DNA from: Bacillus sp. AFS059628
Lineage (GTDB): Bacteria; Bacillota; Bacilli; Bacillales; Bacillaceae_G
Direction: 5' to 3'
Length of the DNA stretch: 64,000 nt
NCBI RefSeq assembly: GCF_002571225.1
Contig: NZ_NVEC01000043.1
Location: 1 to 64,000 of the forward strand
The notes under the pieces are model-generated. The model was given only the letters and a program-made list of their open reading frames with translations, ran no database searches and was not told the origin of the DNA. Below are positions 52,180 through 62,368 of this stretch, piece after piece. Position 1 is the stretch's first letter. Each line of letters starts with the position of its first letter. A program made the position numbers and the translations under genes.

Positions 52180-54114
52180 TCATGCTACATGTTCTGATTT
52201 TTTAATTTCATCAACACTAATATAGTAACCGTCATCGTAATCGAATGAACGATAGATTAAGCAAGCTAAAATACCAATGCCGCCGATTGCTGCAAGCCAG
52301 AACCAGCTAAATACTAATGCGAAACCTGCAAGACCGAAGAATCCAGACGCAATAATAGGCACACCAGAGTTACTTGGCATGTGAATTGGTTTGATATCTT
52401 CTGCTGCTGGTGTAACTGTTTCTCCGCGTTTTTTCATGTACCAGAAAGCATCCGCTTCTTTGATTTCAGGAAGTTTCGCGAAGTTGTAATGTTGTACAGG
52501 AGATTGAGTTGCCCATTCAAGTGTACGGCCGTCCCATGGATCTCCAGTTGTGTCACGTTCACCGTGACGAGCACTCCAAATTACATTGTAGCAAAGAAGT
52601 AGGAAGCCGATACCCATCATTACCGCACCAACAGATGCGATTTGGTTTAGCCATCCCCATCCAAGACTTTCAGAGTAAGTGTACATACGACGAGTCATAC
52701 CGTCTAAACCTAAGAAGTACATTGGGAAGAAACAGATGTTGAATCCGCTCATGAAGATCCAGAATGTCCATTTACCTAGGCGTTCATTTAACATATGACC
52801 AGTCATTTTTGGATACCAGAATGTGAATCCAGCAAGCATAGCGAATACTGTACCTGCGATTAATACGTAGTGGAAGTGAGCGATTAGGAAGTAGCTGTTA
52901 TGGTACTGATAATCAGCTGCTGCCATACCAAGCATAACCCCTGTAACCCCACCGACTACGAAGTTTGGAATAAATGCCAATGACCAAAGCATTGGAACTG
53001 TAAAACGAATACGTCCTTTATACAGTGTAAACAACCAGTTAAAGATCTTAACACCGGTTGGAATCGAAATCGCCATTGTCGAAATCGAGAAGAATGAGTT
53101 AACCGCTGGACCTGCACCCATCGTGAAGAAGTGGTGAAGCCATACGACGAAACTTAGTAAAGAAATTGCAACCATTGAGTATACCATCGCACTGTAACCG
53201 AATAGACGTTTACGTGAGAATGTACTAATGATTTCAGAGAAAATACCGAATGCCGGTAAAATAACGATATATACTTCAGGGTGACCCCATACCCAGAATA
53301 GGTTGGCCCATAACATTGGCATACCGCCGCTCGCCATCGTAAAGAAGTGAGCATCGAATAGACGGTCAAATGTCATTAATGCAAGAGCAACTGTTAATAC
53401 TGGGAAAGCGAAAATAATGATAATCGTTGTAATTAAGATTGACCAAGTAAACATTGGCATTCTCATTAAAGTCATACCAGGTGTACGCATTTTTAAGATA
53501 GTAACAAGGAAGTTAATACCTGTCATTAACGTACCGAGACCTGAAATCTGTAATGCAATTGCGTAGTAGTTATTTCCTACACCAGAAGTAAACTCTGTAC
53601 CTGCCATTGGGAAGTAAGAAGTCCACCCAGCGTCTGGAGAACCACCGATTACGAAAGCGATGTTGAATAACATTGCTCCGACAAAGAATAACCAGAAACT
53701 TAAAGCATTTAAGAACGGATATGCAACGTCACGAGCACCAATTTGTAATGGTACTACAAGGTTCATTAATCCCATAACGAATGGCATCGCCATGAAAAGA
53801 ATCATAACTGTACCGTGTGTTGTGAAGATTCCGTTATAGTGTTCAGCGTTTAAATAAGTTGTTTCTGGGAATGTTAACTGTGCACGGATCATTAAACCGT
53901 CCATACCACCACGGAATAACATAATAACCGCAGAGATAATATACATGGCCCCAATCTTTTTATGGTCAACAGTTGTTAACCATTCGTCCCAAAGCCATTT
54001 CCATTTTTTATACTTTGTTAGTACGAAAATGATTGCTAATGTCACAAGAACGATAGAAGCGTCTGCACCGTAAATAATCGGGTCACCTGTGACAAAGAAT
54101 TCATCAAGCTTCAC
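52180..54114 (-). CDS. qoxB: Menaquinol oxidase aa3 subunit I
   Basis: Catalytic haem-copper subunit of 644 residues from the GTG at 54114, about 14-15 helices. It oxidises menaquinol, reduces O2 to water and pumps protons. Cu-B ligands are His in WGHPEVYIV (with the cross-linked Tyr) and the HH pair in [11 protein letters not shown], and haem ligands are in [11 protein letters not shown] and [10 protein letters not shown]-channel and K-channel residues appear intact by pattern. The second GTG is preferred since GGAG lies eight bases upstream; the first GTG overlaps that site. Confidence 0.95.
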   Translation of the reverse strand: MKLDEFFVTGDPIIYGADASIVLVTLAIIFVLTKYKKWKWLWDEWLTTVDHKKIGAMYIISAVIMLFRGGMDGLMIRAQLTFPETTYLNAEHYNGIFTTHGTVMILFMAMPFVMGLMNLVVPLQIGARDVAYPFLNALSFWLFFVGAMLFNIAFVIGGSPDAGWTSYFPMAGTEFTSGVGNNYYAIALQISGLGTLMTGINFLVTILKMRTPGMTLMRMPMFTWSILITTIIIIFAFPVLTVALALMTFDRLFDAHFFTMASGGMPMLWANLFWVWGHPEVYIVILPAFGIFSEIISTFSRKRLFGYSAMVYSMVAISLLSFVVWLHHFFTMGAGPAVNSFFSISTMAISIPTGVKIFNWLFTLYKGRIRFTVPMLWSLAFIPNFVVGGVTGVMLGMAAADYQYHNSYFLIAHFHYVLIAGTVFAMLAGFTFWYPKMTGHMLNERLGKWTFWIFMSGFNICFFPMYFLGLDGMTRRMYTYSESLGWGWLNQIASVGAVMMGIGFLLLCYNVIWSARHGERDTTGDPWDGRTLEWATQSPVQHYNFAKLPEIKEADAFWYMKKRGETVTPAAEDIKPIHMPSNSGVPIIASGFFGLAGFALVFSWFWLAAIGGIGILACLIYRSFDYDDGYYISVDEIKKSEHVA

Positions 54115-54147
54115 TGTGTTCACTCCAATCTGTTGGAATTATAGCTA

Positions 54148-55023
54148 TTATTTTTTGTTTTTGTAGTAGTTGTAATCACAATATTCAAGTGATTTTGGAT
54201 CAACATAACTTAAGTGGTGACTAGAGAATGTCATACGACCAACTACACCAGGTTTAACAATTTCGTTGTACTTATCTTCTGTTAGTTTAGGAGCAGTTTG
54301 TTGTACTTCTTTAACCCACTTGTCATACTTCTCTTTAGTTTTTGCTTCAACTTCGAACTCCATGTGAGTGAATCCTTCACCAGAGAAGTTCGCGCTACGG
54401 CCTAGGTAAGAACCTGGCTTATCAGCTTGTAAATAAAGGTCCATAATCATGCCATCCATAGTGTACTTCATACCACCAAGTTCTGGTACCCAGAAAGCAT
54501 TCATTGGGCCGACAGAAGTCAGTTTGAATTGAATTGGTACACCAGCTGGGATGTTTAAATAGTTAACGGTTTCAATTTTTTCCTCTGGGTAACTGAATAA
54601 CCATTTCCAGTTTGCAGATGTAACATAAATCTCCACTGGTTTAATATGTTCGGACTCTTTCGGAACCTCTTCCGAAGCATAAGTTGCTTTTACTGTTGGA
54701 ATCGATAATGCGATAACGATAATAACAGGAACAAGCGTCCAAATGATTTCTAATAATGTGTTACCGTGTTGTTCAGGTGGCTCATAGTCCATATTCTCTG
54801 GTTTTTCACGATAACGAATCAAGATGACTGTAAACAAGATGAATACAATTGCGATAATTAATGACATAAGCAAGAATGACCAAACAATTAAATCATACTG
54901 TGCTTTTGCAACAGGTCCTTGCGGATTTAATACTGCGAGTTTTTTATCACAGCCACCGAGGAACAGAAGTAATGATAACGGAAGAAGCGAAGCCAACTTC
55001 CAAAACGCTTTCTTTAGTTGCAC
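54148..55023 (-). CDS. qoxA: Menaquinol oxidase aa3 subunit II, lipoprotein
   Basis: First gene of the operon, encoding a lipoprotein of 291 residues (lipobox FLGGC, Cys25) with two helices and an outer cupredoxin domain. The Cu-A site of cytochrome c oxidases (two Cys and a His) is replaced by FSGEGFTHMEF, lacking cysteines, so the enzyme is a quinol oxidase and not a cytochrome c oxidase. SANWKWLFSYPEE and GPMNAFWVPELGG are typical of QoxA. GTG is used as start, following AAAGGAG; the open frame extends 46 codons further without a ribosome-binding site. Confidence 0.93.
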   Translation of the reverse strand: MQLKKAFWKLASLLPLSLLLFLGGCDKKLAVLNPQGPVAKAQYDLIVWSFLLMSLIIAIVFILFTVILIRYREKPENMDYEPPEQHGNTLLEIIWTLVPVIIVIALSIPTVKATYASEEVPKESEHIKPVEIYVTSANWKWLFSYPEEKIETVNYLNIPAGVPIQFKLTSVGPMNAFWVPELGGMKYTMDGMIMDLYLQADKPGSYLGRSANFSGEGFTHMEFEVEAKTKEKYDKWVKEVQQTAPKLTEDKYNEIVKPGVVGRMTFSSHHLSYVDPKSLEYCDYNYYKNKK

Positions 55024-55257
55024 GATTGAAAATCTCCTTTCTCCTTGGATTGAAACTATGCCAATAAAACAATATAAACCTATTAATTTATAGAAGGCAA
55101 TAGTTTTTGAGATATTGTTAAAAAATAGACACAAATGCACACTTTTTAAGGTGAATATCATTTGTAACTTGATTACATTGTAAACTATTTTCCAGAGAAA
55201 AATGCGATTGTGAAAATTTTAAGATAAATAAAGTTATACCAGGATACCCAAGAAATA

Positions 55258-55290
55258 GAAAAAAGCTATCTTATTATAAGAAAGATAGCT
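55258..55290 (-). terminator. Terminator of amino acid permease gene
   Basis: On the minus strand AGCTATCTTTC pairs with AAGATAGCT around TTATAAT, followed by six T; it follows the permease stop. Confidence 0.82.
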
Positions 55291-55305
55291 GAATATTTTG
55301 TATAT

Positions 55306-56721
55306 TTAGTTTACTTCTTCTTTTAGACTTATTTGTTGTTCAAATGTGACAACTTTTTTATATTTAACTCGGTATAAAATGTAACAAATGATCATAAATG
55401 GAATACCGCAATAAAGAGCAATTCTCTGATCTGGAATGAAAGCTAAACTTACAAATGTAATGAAATTGAGTGAGAATGCTACGATTGGAACTAATGGATA
55501 AAGTGGTGTGCGATATTTTAAATCATTAATGTCTCCGCCGTTTTTCAAGAAGTTTCTACGGAAGAAAAACTGTGAAGCTGCGATTGACATCCAAACTACG
55601 ACAGCGGCCATAGCTGCAATAGATGTTAAAACTAAAAAGACAGTATCTGCTGCAAATATACTTGTTAATAGAGATAAGCTCGCGAAAATGAGACTGAAAA
55701 TTAATGCGTTCAGTGGCACACCTTTTTTCGTTAACTTCGTAAAAGCTGGACTTGCCATTCCTTGTTTTGCCATCGCCCAAAGCATACGTGAATTTGCGTA
55801 TAGACCAGAGTTGGCTACGGATAATACAGCTGTAATAATAACAAAGTTCATAATGTCTGCTGCATATGGAACACCAGCTACATCAAATACAAGTACAAAT
55901 GGACTTTCGACTAGATTAGCCTCTTGCCACGGGAGTAAACCTACAACAACTGATATGGCTAGGACGAAGAAGAATAGCGTTCGCCAAATGGTATTTTTGA
56001 TTGCTTTTGGAATAGTTTTTTCAGGATTTTCACTTTCTCCTGAAGCGATTCCGATTAATTCTGTTCCTTGGAAAGAATAATTCACTGTAATCATCGTAAG
56101 AAGAACAGCCAATGCACCGTTTGGAAATAATCCGCCATTTTCAGTGAAATTGTGAAGCATTGGAGCTGGTTTTCCGTTAAAGTCTAGTAGGCCAAACATA
56201 ACTGCACCACCGAGTACGATGAAAATAACGATGGTTGCGACTTTTACACTAGCGAACCAAAATTCTGCTTCTGCATACGCTTTTGCTGATAGAGCGTTTA
56301 CAAGAAAGAGTGCTGCCGCAAATGTAACACACCAAATCCACGAAGAAACATCTGGAAACCAGCGTTTCATTAAAATACTTACAGTTGTTAACTCTACTCC
56401 AACTGTAACAGCCCAATTCAACCAATACATCCAACCGACAACAAAACCAAAACCAGGTGAAATAAATTTGCTTGCATAGCTTTGGAATGAACCTGCTTCT
56501 GGCATAGCAACGGATAATTCACCAAGACATAACATCGTTAAATACATAACAAATCCACCGACTAAAAATGCAAGAATAGCACCACCAGGACCGGCGTTAT
56601 GGACGATTTGACCTGATCCCATAAATAGGCCCGTTCCAATCACTCCACCAAGTGCGATCATAAATAGGTGTCTACTTTTCATTGTTCGTTTTAAATCTGT
56701 TTGTTCTACTTGTTGATTCAT
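55306..56721 (-). CDS. Amino acid permease, APC/AAT family (RocE/LysP-like)
   Basis: Amino acid:proton symporter of 471 residues, about 12 helices. [19 protein letters not shown] in the first helix and [20 protein letters not shown] identify the AAT group. [19 protein letters not shown] and [20 protein letters not shown] are also typical. It looks closer to basic amino acid or GABA permeases (RocE, GabP, LysP) than to the permease at 44514, but the specificity is open. It is monocistronic. The upstream region has no lysine riboswitch consensus, though a CodY-like site lies 209 bases upstream. Confidence 0.88.
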   Translation of the reverse strand: MNQQVEQTDLKRTMKSRHLFMIALGGVIGTGLFMGSGQIVHNAGPGGAILAFLVGGFVMYLTMLCLGELSVAMPEAGSFQSYASKFISPGFGFVVGWMYWLNWAVTVGVELTTVSILMKRWFPDVSSWIWCVTFAAALFLVNALSAKAYAEAEFWFASVKVATIVIFIVLGGAVMFGLLDFNGKPAPMLHNFTENGGLFPNGALAVLLTMITVNYSFQGTELIGIASGESENPEKTIPKAIKNTIWRTLFFFVLAISVVVGLLPWQEANLVESPFVLVFDVAGVPYAADIMNFVIITAVLSVANSGLYANSRMLWAMAKQGMASPAFTKLTKKGVPLNALIFSLIFASLSLLTSIFAADTVFLVLTSIAAMAAVVVWMSIAASQFFFRRNFLKNGGDINDLKYRTPLYPLVPIVAFSLNFITFVSLAFIPDQRIALYCGIPFMIICYILYRVKYKKVVTFEQQISLKEEVN

Positions 56722-57101
56722 ATGCCCCTCACCCCGTTATTTTTTGTATGTATGAACTAATTTTCATTCCGAGTTTTTAATCATTAGTGGGGGATGTGAC
56801 ACATACTCGGTTTATTTATTATGAAATGAATGGAGTATGTAAAAATGTGAACTATGACTAAATACTCTAAGAATGTTTTTGTTAATAAGGTGATATCTTC
56901 ACCATGTTAATTATTTTGATTTTAGCAAAAATATTCAGAAAAGTATATTGTTTTTTCTTTTTATTAAAAATAATTAGAATTTTCTCGATAGTAAAAGTGT
57001 GAACAATGATTCACAGAATCTTGCTAGCAAACTAGTAAGAAGCAAGGTACAATGATAGGAGGTATATCTGTAAAATAATAATTAATGGAGTTTTGTTTAA
57101 A
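56722..57101. other. Divergent intergenic region, no gene seen
   Basis: This 380-base AT-rich region separates the permease and the C39-like gene. It contains a 6-base-pair hairpin on the minus leader (CCGAGT at 56769 with ACTCGG at 56805), a CodY-like site at 56930-56944, and a CTTGCT/AGCAAG repeat near 57031-57056. No convincing promoter, riboswitch or short open frame with a ribosome-binding site was found. Confidence 0.5.
56930..56944. promoter_or_regulatory. CodY-like site
   Basis: AATATTCAGAAAAGT differs from the CodY consensus AATTTTCWGAAAATT at two positions. It lies between divergent amino acid permease and peptidase-like genes, both plausible CodY targets. Such matches arise by chance in AT-rich DNA. 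Confidence 0.4.
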
Positions 57102-57812
57102 ATGAAAAAGTTAAAATATCTTTTTGTTTTTGGAATTATATTTGCTGCCGCGTTCTTTATAGGGAAAGATAAGATTATACAAAAGGCACAAGTGCTACGC
57201 TTAGATTTTCTATCTGAAATGAAAGAAGCGGCTATGATTGAAAATGTTCCGTTTATAAAGCAGTTACCAGAATTACCTCGTGGATGTGAAGTGACAAGCT
57301 TAGCTATGTTGCTACAATATAAAGGTGTACAAGTAGATAAGATGCAACTTGCTAGTGAAATTCATCGAGTTCCATTTGAACAAGATGGTTTGCGTGGAAA
57401 TCCTTATGAGGGATTTGTTGGAAATATTTATACGAAAGCTGAACAAGGATATGGTGTATACAATAAACCAATCTTTAATTTAGCAGAAAAATATGTTCCT
57501 GAAAAAGTAATTAATTTAACAGATAGAGACGTGAATAATCTATATAAGGTAATTAGTTCTGGTTCTCCAGTATGGGTTATTATTAATACAACGTTTAAGC
57601 CGCTAGCTGAAAGTAGTTTTGAAACATGGAAAACAAGTTCTGGTGAAGTGAAAATTACATATTTTGAGCATAGTGTAGTAGTGGTTGGATACGATCAAAA
57701 CTTTGTGTATGTAAATGATCCTCTAAAAAACAATCCGCGTTTCGCTGTTCCACGAGCAGAGTTTGAGAAAGCGTGGGAGCAAATGGGGAAACAAGCGATT
57801 ACTATTTTGTAA
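57102..57812 (+). CDS. Membrane-anchored C39-like peptidase-family protein
   Basis: Protein of 236 residues with one N-terminal helix (about 7-22), then an outer papain-fold domain. The motif LPRGCEVTSLAMLLQYKG contains the probable catalytic Cys, HSVVVVGYD holds the His and VYVNDPL the Asp, all as in peptidase_C39_2 (YvpB-like) proteins. Target unknown; relatives are often cell-surface or sporulation proteins. The ATG at 57102 is chosen over a TTG nine bases earlier, which would lie only two bases from AATGGAG. Monocistronic. Confidence 0.85.
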   Translation: MKKLKYLFVFGIIFAAAFFIGKDKIIQKAQVLRLDFLSEMKEAAMIENVPFIKQLPELPRGCEVTSLAMLLQYKGVQVDKMQLASEIHRVPFEQDGLRGNPYEGFVGNIYTKAEQGYGVYNKPIFNLAEKYVPEKVINLTDRDVNNLYKVISSGSPVWVIINTTFKPLAESSFETWKTSSGEVKITYFEHSVVVVGYDQNFVYVNDPLKNNPRFAVPRAEFEKAWEQMGKQAITIL

Positions 57813-57815
57813 TAA

Positions 57816-57848
57816 TAAAAAGTCATCTTTTTGAGGGCTTTTTATTTT
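57816..57848 (+). terminator. Weak terminator of C39-like gene
   Basis: AAAAAGTC pairs weakly with GGCTTTTT around a loop rich in T, followed by ATTTTT. Confidence 0.5.
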
Positions 57849-57943
57849 TGAATGTTTATAACGGAAAATTCAGAATATTCTTTTAAAACTTAACAATTCA
57901 CGTTATAATAACATTTAACTTGGTGAAGAAGGGGAGAAGAGAA

Positions 57944-59119
57944 ATGGATGTAGCGAAGGAACTAGTTGTATCAAAAAATCAATTGATTGAGTGGAGAAGG
58001 CATTTTCATAAGTATCCAGAGTTATCTTTTCAAGAAGAAAAAACATCACAGTTTGTATTCGACATACTTCGGAAAATCCCACATTTAGAAGTGTCAAGAC
58101 CTACTAAATATAGTGTAATGGCAAGGTTAATTGGTAAGCAGCCTGGTAAAACCATCGCGGTTCGTGCTGACATGGATGCTCTTCCTATTCATGAAGAAAA
58201 TGAGTTTGATTTTATTTCTACATACCCAGGTGTGATGCATGCATGTGGCCATGATGGGCATATAGCGATATTACTTGGAGTTGTACATAAGTTAGTAGAG
58301 GAAAGAGAGAAGGTTAAGGGGGAGATTCGTTTTCTCTTCCAACATGCAGAAGAAAACTTTCCTGGCGGTGCAGAGGAAATGGTTGCAGCGGGTGTAATGG
58401 AAGGTGTGGATTATATTATTGGTGCTCACCTTTGGGCATCGTTACAGGTGGGGAAAATAGGTGTAATTTATGGTCCGGCAATGGCTGCCCCGGATGTTTT
58501 TAAAATTACAATAGAAGGAAAAGGTGGACATGCTGGAATCCCTCATGAAACGGTTGATAGTATTGCAATCGGTACACAAGTTGTTTCGCAACTTCAGCAA
58601 ATTGTATCTCGCCTCACGAACCCGTTAGATTCCCTTGTAGTATCTGTTACGCAGTTTCATGCTGGGACAACCCATAATGTGATTCCAGAACAAGCGGAGA
58701 TTGAAGGGACAGTGCGGAGTTTAAGACATGAGTTACGAGAAGAAACAGAAAAACGGATTGAACAGATCGTGAAGCATGTGACGGAAGCTTACGGAGCGAA
58801 ATATACATTTTCTTATGAATATGGATATCGCCCTGTCGTAAATGATTATGAGGTTACAGAGATTATTGAGCAAACAGCATTACAACTTTATGGAAGAGAA
58901 AGAGTTACTCGTTTACAGCCGACGATGGCTGGGGAAGATTTTTCAGCGTTTTTACAAAAGGCACCGGGGACATTCTTTTTTATTGGAGCAGGAAATAAAG
59001 AGAAAGGAATTATATATCCTCACCATCACCCTCGTTTTACGATTGATGAAGATGCATTACCAATTGGCGTGGAAGTCTTTGTATCGTCCATTATGAATTT
59101 CATAAGTAAAGGAGAATGA
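57944..59119 (+). CDS. M20-family amidohydrolase (N-acyl amino acid / hippurate hydrolase-like)
   Basis: Cytoplasmic metal-dependent amidohydrolase of 391 residues. HACGHDGH (near 102) and EENFPGGAEEM (near 137) hold the metal and catalytic Glu residues, and AVRADMDALPI is the N-terminal family signature. GKGGHAGIPHETVD and TVRSLRHELREETEK are in the dimerisation domain. It would release free amino acids from N-acyl or N-benzoyl conjugates. The start follows AAGGGGAGAAGAGAA; an open frame from 57920 has no ribosome-binding site. It is first in an operon with a DUF3311 protein and a solute symporter, which suggests uptake and cleavage of a shared substrate. Confidence 0.9.
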   Translation: MDVAKELVVSKNQLIEWRRHFHKYPELSFQEEKTSQFVFDILRKIPHLEVSRPTKYSVMARLIGKQPGKTIAVRADMDALPIHEENEFDFISTYPGVMHACGHDGHIAILLGVVHKLVEEREKVKGEIRFLFQHAEENFPGGAEEMVAAGVMEGVDYIIGAHLWASLQVGKIGVIYGPAMAAPDVFKITIEGKGGHAGIPHETVDSIAIGTQVVSQLQQIVSRLTNPLDSLVVSVTQFHAGTTHNVIPEQAEIEGTVRSLRHELREETEKRIEQIVKHVTEAYGAKYTFSYEYGYRPVVNDYEVTEIIEQTALQLYGRERVTRLQPTMAGEDFSAFLQKAPGTFFFIGAGNKEKGIIYPHHHPRFTIDEDALPIGVEVFVSSIMNFISKGE

Positions 59120-59120
59120 G

Positions 59121-59318
59121 ATGAAGAAAATACATCTATTAGCGCTTATTCCAGTTTTTTGTTTAGTTATTGGGCCCGTATTTGCTAATTCAGTTACTCC
59201 TTACATATTAGGGATGCCATTTTTATTATTTTGGATATTATTATCGGTGCTCATTGCGTCTCTTTGTATGGGGATTGTGTACGTATTTGATCCTGCGAAT
59301 AGGGGGGATGTAAAATGA
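59121..59318 (+). CDS. DUF3311 small membrane protein
   Basis: Membrane protein of 65 residues with two helices (about 6-25 and 34-55) and the DUF3311 pattern (IGPVFANSVTPYILGMPFLLFW in part, ending VYVFDP). DUF3311 proteins nearly always lie just before a sodium:solute symporter gene, as here, and may be accessory subunits. The start is one base after the amidohydrolase stop codon. It overlaps the symporter gene by four bases (ATGA). Confidence 0.88.
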   Translation: MKKIHLLALIPVFCLVIGPVFANSVTPYILGMPFLLFWILLSVLIASLCMGIVYVFDPANRGDVK

Positions 59319-60787
59319 CCGCATTACTTATCATTATTTTATTTTTGTTTCTTGCACTATTTTTAGGAATTCGAGCGCAACATGGAAAAGATATGAATTT
59401 AGAGCAATGGTCAGTTGGAGGAAGAGGATTTGGCACTATTTTTGTTTTTCTTCTTATGGCAGGTGAAATTTATACGACCTTCACATTTTTAGGCGGAAGT
59501 GGCTGGGCGTATAGTAAAGGAGCCCCTACTTTCTATATTTTAGGTTATGGCGCATTAGCTTATATTTTATCTTACTTTTTATTACCACCAGTTTGGAAGT
59601 ATGCGAAAGAGCATAATCTTGTTTCGCAGCCGGATTTTTTTGTGAAGAAATATAAGAGTCAGACACTTGGCATAATCGTTTCTATCATTGGGGTCATTTC
59701 GATTATCCCATACCTTGTTTTACAGTTAAAAGGGTTGGGGATTATCGTATCGGAAGCATCTTATGGAAGGGTATCACCAGTTATTGCAGTGTGGATTGGT
59801 GCAATTGTCATAACGATATATGTAATGGTTTCAGGTATACACGGCTCTGCTTGGACGGCCGCTTTGAAGGATATTATGATACTGTTTATCGTTATGTTTT
59901 TAGGTATATATTTACCGTACCATTATTACGGAGGATTTCAGCCGATGTTTGAAGCAGTAGAAGCAACGAAACCAGGTTTTTTATCTTTGCCTGATGAAGG
60001 AATGAGCATTTCTTGGTTTGTTTCTACTATTGTACTAACAGCTCTCGGTTTCTATATGTGGCCTCATACATTCGCTTCTGCTTTCTCTGCCAAAAACGAA
60101 AACGTATTTCGTAAAAATGCAGCAATTATGCCACTGTATTCTTTAGTTTTACTTTTCGTATTTTTTGCAGGATTTGCTGCTATACTGCAGGTTCCAGGGT
60201 TAAAGGGAGGGGATGTAGACCTTTCGTTATTCCGTCTCGCTCTTCAAACTTTTGATCCGTGGTTTATTGGGATTATTGGTAGTGCTGGAGTTTTAACCGC
60301 ATTAGTTCCGGGTTCCATGCTTGTCATGGCCGCTTCTACATTATTAGCGAAAAATATTTACCGAACAATGGTCCCATCTGCTTCGGATCGACAAGTTGCA
60401 AAAGCTGCGAAATTATTTGTTCCTGTAGTAACGCTTGTAGCTGTTTTGTTCACTTTTAAAGGTGGAGAAACGATAGGAGCACTTCTTTTAATGGGATATA
60501 GTATAGTGACACAGCTTTTCCCTGCACTTGTATGTAGTTTGTTTCCACGTCAAGTTATTACGAAACAAGGGGCAATTGCAGGAATGGGAATTGGGTTGTT
60601 AGTAGTCGCATATATTACTTTATCTGGTTCAACTATAGCTACGACGTTTCCAAGTTTTCCTCAATATATAAAAGATTTAAATGTAGGTATAGTCGCATTG
60701 TTAATGAATATGCTTGTAATGTTTATCGTTAGTGGATTCACGAAAAATGTGTCTGTAAAAGCAGACAATATAATAGTAGAAAAGTAA
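59315..60787 (+). CDS. Sodium:solute symporter family transporter
   Basis: SSS-family transporter of 490 residues, about 13 helices, driven by Na+ influx. QWSVGGRGFGTIFVFLLMAG (first helices) and the GSAWTAALKDIMILFIVMFL segment with conserved Gly and Asp match monocarboxylate or pantothenate-type symporters. MVMAASTLLAKNIYR in helix 8-9 has the conserved Na+-site Ser/Thr pattern. With the upstream amidohydrolase and DUF3311 protein it likely imports an acylated amino acid or its product, though substrate specificity is not visible. Confidence 0.9.
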   Translation: MTALLIIILFLFLALFLGIRAQHGKDMNLEQWSVGGRGFGTIFVFLLMAGEIYTTFTFLGGSGWAYSKGAPTFYILGYGALAYILSYFLLPPVWKYAKEHNLVSQPDFFVKKYKSQTLGIIVSIIGVISIIPYLVLQLKGLGIIVSEASYGRVSPVIAVWIGAIVITIYVMVSGIHGSAWTAALKDIMILFIVMFLGIYLPYHYYGGFQPMFEAVEATKPGFLSLPDEGMSISWFVSTIVLTALGFYMWPHTFASAFSAKNENVFRKNAAIMPLYSLVLLFVFFAGFAAILQVPGLKGGDVDLSLFRLALQTFDPWFIGIIGSAGVLTALVPGSMLVMAASTLLAKNIYRTMVPSASDRQVAKAAKLFVPVVTLVAVLFTFKGGETIGALLLMGYSIVTQLFPALVCSLFPRQVITKQGAIAGMGIGLLVVAYITLSGSTIATTFPSFPQYIKDLNVGIVALLMNMLVMFIVSGFTKNVSVKADNIIVEK

Positions 60788-60797
60788 TCCGTGAACT

Positions 60798-60830
60798 AGA
60801 GCTATCTTTGAAAAGAGATAGCTCTTTTTT
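60798..60830 (+). terminator. Terminator of amidohydrolase-symporter operon
   Basis: AGAGCTATCT pairs with AGATAGCTCT around TTGAAAAG, followed by six T. Confidence 0.88.
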
Positions 60831-60898
60831 GTATATATTTTCTTTTATTAGCGGAATCTAACTAAAAACTTGTTGAAAAGGAAGTTAGGTGGGGGATT

Positions 60899-62368
60899 TT
60901 GTTAGAGCTAAAAGGTAACTTATTTGAAGTTATGAAAGAAATTAGGGAGGAGTTAGGTTCGCCTAATGATTTAACAATTAGGGAAGTGGCCCTTGCTGGT
61001 AGTTTTACACGCTGTGCTGTTATTTTTTTATGTGGGTTAACAGATAAGGATAATGTTTATAAATATGTAGTTCGTACACTTCAATATGAAGAAGTACAAA
61101 ATGAAGCAGCTGTCGTTCAGACGTTATTGGATCGTTTTATTTCTATTGCGGAAGTTGGTAAGAAGACAACATTTCCCGATATTATAAATGCGATTTTAGC
61201 GGGAGATACCATTATATTAATTGATAATATTCAAACCGCTATTGTGATTAATAGTAGAGCTTGGGAAAAAAGAAGTTTAGAACCACCAGTAACAGAAGAT
61301 TTAATACGTGGACCGAGGATTGGATTAAATGAAGATATTAACGTGAATAAAATGTTAATTCGCCGTAGTTTACGTGACCCAAAGCTGAGGTTTCAATCTT
61401 ATATTATGGGGAAGAGATCCCAAAAAGAAGTGACGTTAGTATATATAGAAGACATTATTAATCCGTACATTGTAAAAGAGCTGGATCGGCGTCTTCAATC
61501 CATAGTGACAGATGTCGTTTTTGAGACGGGTACGATTGAGCAATTAATTCAAGATAATAATTTGTCGCCGTTTCCACAGTTTTTGAATACGGAAAGACCT
61601 GATAATATTGTGGCTTCATTAGCGAAAGGGAAGGCGGCTATTTTAGTGGATGGATCACCGTTCGCCCTTATAGCTCCGCTAGTATTTGTTGATATTTTTC
61701 AATCTGTGGAAGACCATTATGAGCGTTGGGTCATTGGGACTTTATTAAGAATTTTGCGGATGGGTTCGGGTATAGTTGCAATTTTAATGCCAGCGATGTA
61801 TGTAGCTCTCGTATCATATCATCAAGGGCTTATTCCTTCTAAACTGGCTTATTCAATTGCTGGGGCAAGGGAAGGTGTTCCGTTTCCCGCCTATATAGAA
61901 ACGTTAATGATGGCATTAACGATGGAGTTAATACGAGAAGCAGGAATTAGGTTGCCGAAACCAATGGGACAAACAATTGGGATTGTAGGTGGTCTTGTAA
62001 TCGGAGAAGCAGCGGTGAACGCAGGAATTGTAAATCCATTTTTAGTGATTATTATTGCGGTTACAGCTATTGCTACCTTTTCTCTCCCTGTATATAGCAT
62101 TACGATTACGTTTCGTATTTTACTTTTCGTCTTTGTGTTAGCAGCAACTGCTTTTGGTTTGTATGGAATTATTTTAGCGCTTATTGCACTTGCTGTTCAT
62201 ATTACAAATTTAACAAGTGTTGGTGTACCATATACAACTCCAATTGCTCCTGCCTTTTATAAAGACTGGAAAGAAGAGTTTATTCGTATGCCAAAATCAA
62301 TGCTGAAAGAGAGACCGGAATATTTACAAACGAAAGATTCTACAGTACGTCCAAAGGAGCGAGAATAA
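60899..62368 (+). CDS. Germinant receptor A subunit, GerA family
   Basis: Spore inner-membrane receptor subunit of 489 residues, the normal GerAA length. It has an N-terminal soluble domain (about 1-240) with GerA signatures YIMGKRSQKEVTLVYIEDI and LVDGSPFALIAPLVFVDIF, and five to six helices (about 280-440). It senses a nutrient germinant with the B and C subunits encoded downstream. The TTG start is after AGGTGGGG. It ends immediately before the next gene's start codon, so the operon is tightly packed. The group has several such operons (GerL, GerK, GerS and others); which one this is cannot be settled here. Confidence 0.94.
   Translation: MLELKGNLFEVMKEIREELGSPNDLTIREVALAGSFTRCAVIFLCGLTDKDNVYKYVVRTLQYEEVQNEAAVVQTLLDRFISIAEVGKKTTFPDIINAILAGDTIILIDNIQTAIVINSRAWEKRSLEPPVTEDLIRGPRIGLNEDINVNKMLIRRSLRDPKLRFQSYIMGKRSQKEVTLVYIEDIINPYIVKELDRRLQSIVTDVVFETGTIEQLIQDNNLSPFPQFLNTERPDNIVASLAKGKAAILVDGSPFALIAPLVFVDIFQSVEDHYERWVIGTLLRILRMGSGIVAILMPAMYVALVSYHQGLIPSKLAYSIAGAREGVPFPAYIETLMMALTMELIREAGIRLPKPMGQTIGIVGGLVIGEAAVNAGIVNPFLVIIIAVTAIATFSLPVYSITITFRILLFVFVLAATAFGLYGIILALIALAVHITNLTSVGVPYTTPIAPAFYKDWKEEFIRMPKSMLKERPEYLQTKDSTVRPKERE

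Noticed and set aside
51252-55023. Cytochrome c oxidase (caa3/aa3) assignment for the oxidase operon
   Set aside because: The subunit II sequence lacks the two cysteines and histidine of Cu-A and there is no cytochrome c domain, so a quinol oxidase is the better call.
55508-56080. 190-codon plus-strand open frame opposite the amino acid permease
   Set aside because: It lies antisense to an intact APC transporter and shows no promoter or ribosome-binding site.
56722-57092. Lysine riboswitch or T-box before the amino acid permease
   Set aside because: The upstream region has no lysine-box core, no T-box GGTGG motif and no matching terminator/antiterminator pair; only a 6-bp hairpin is present.
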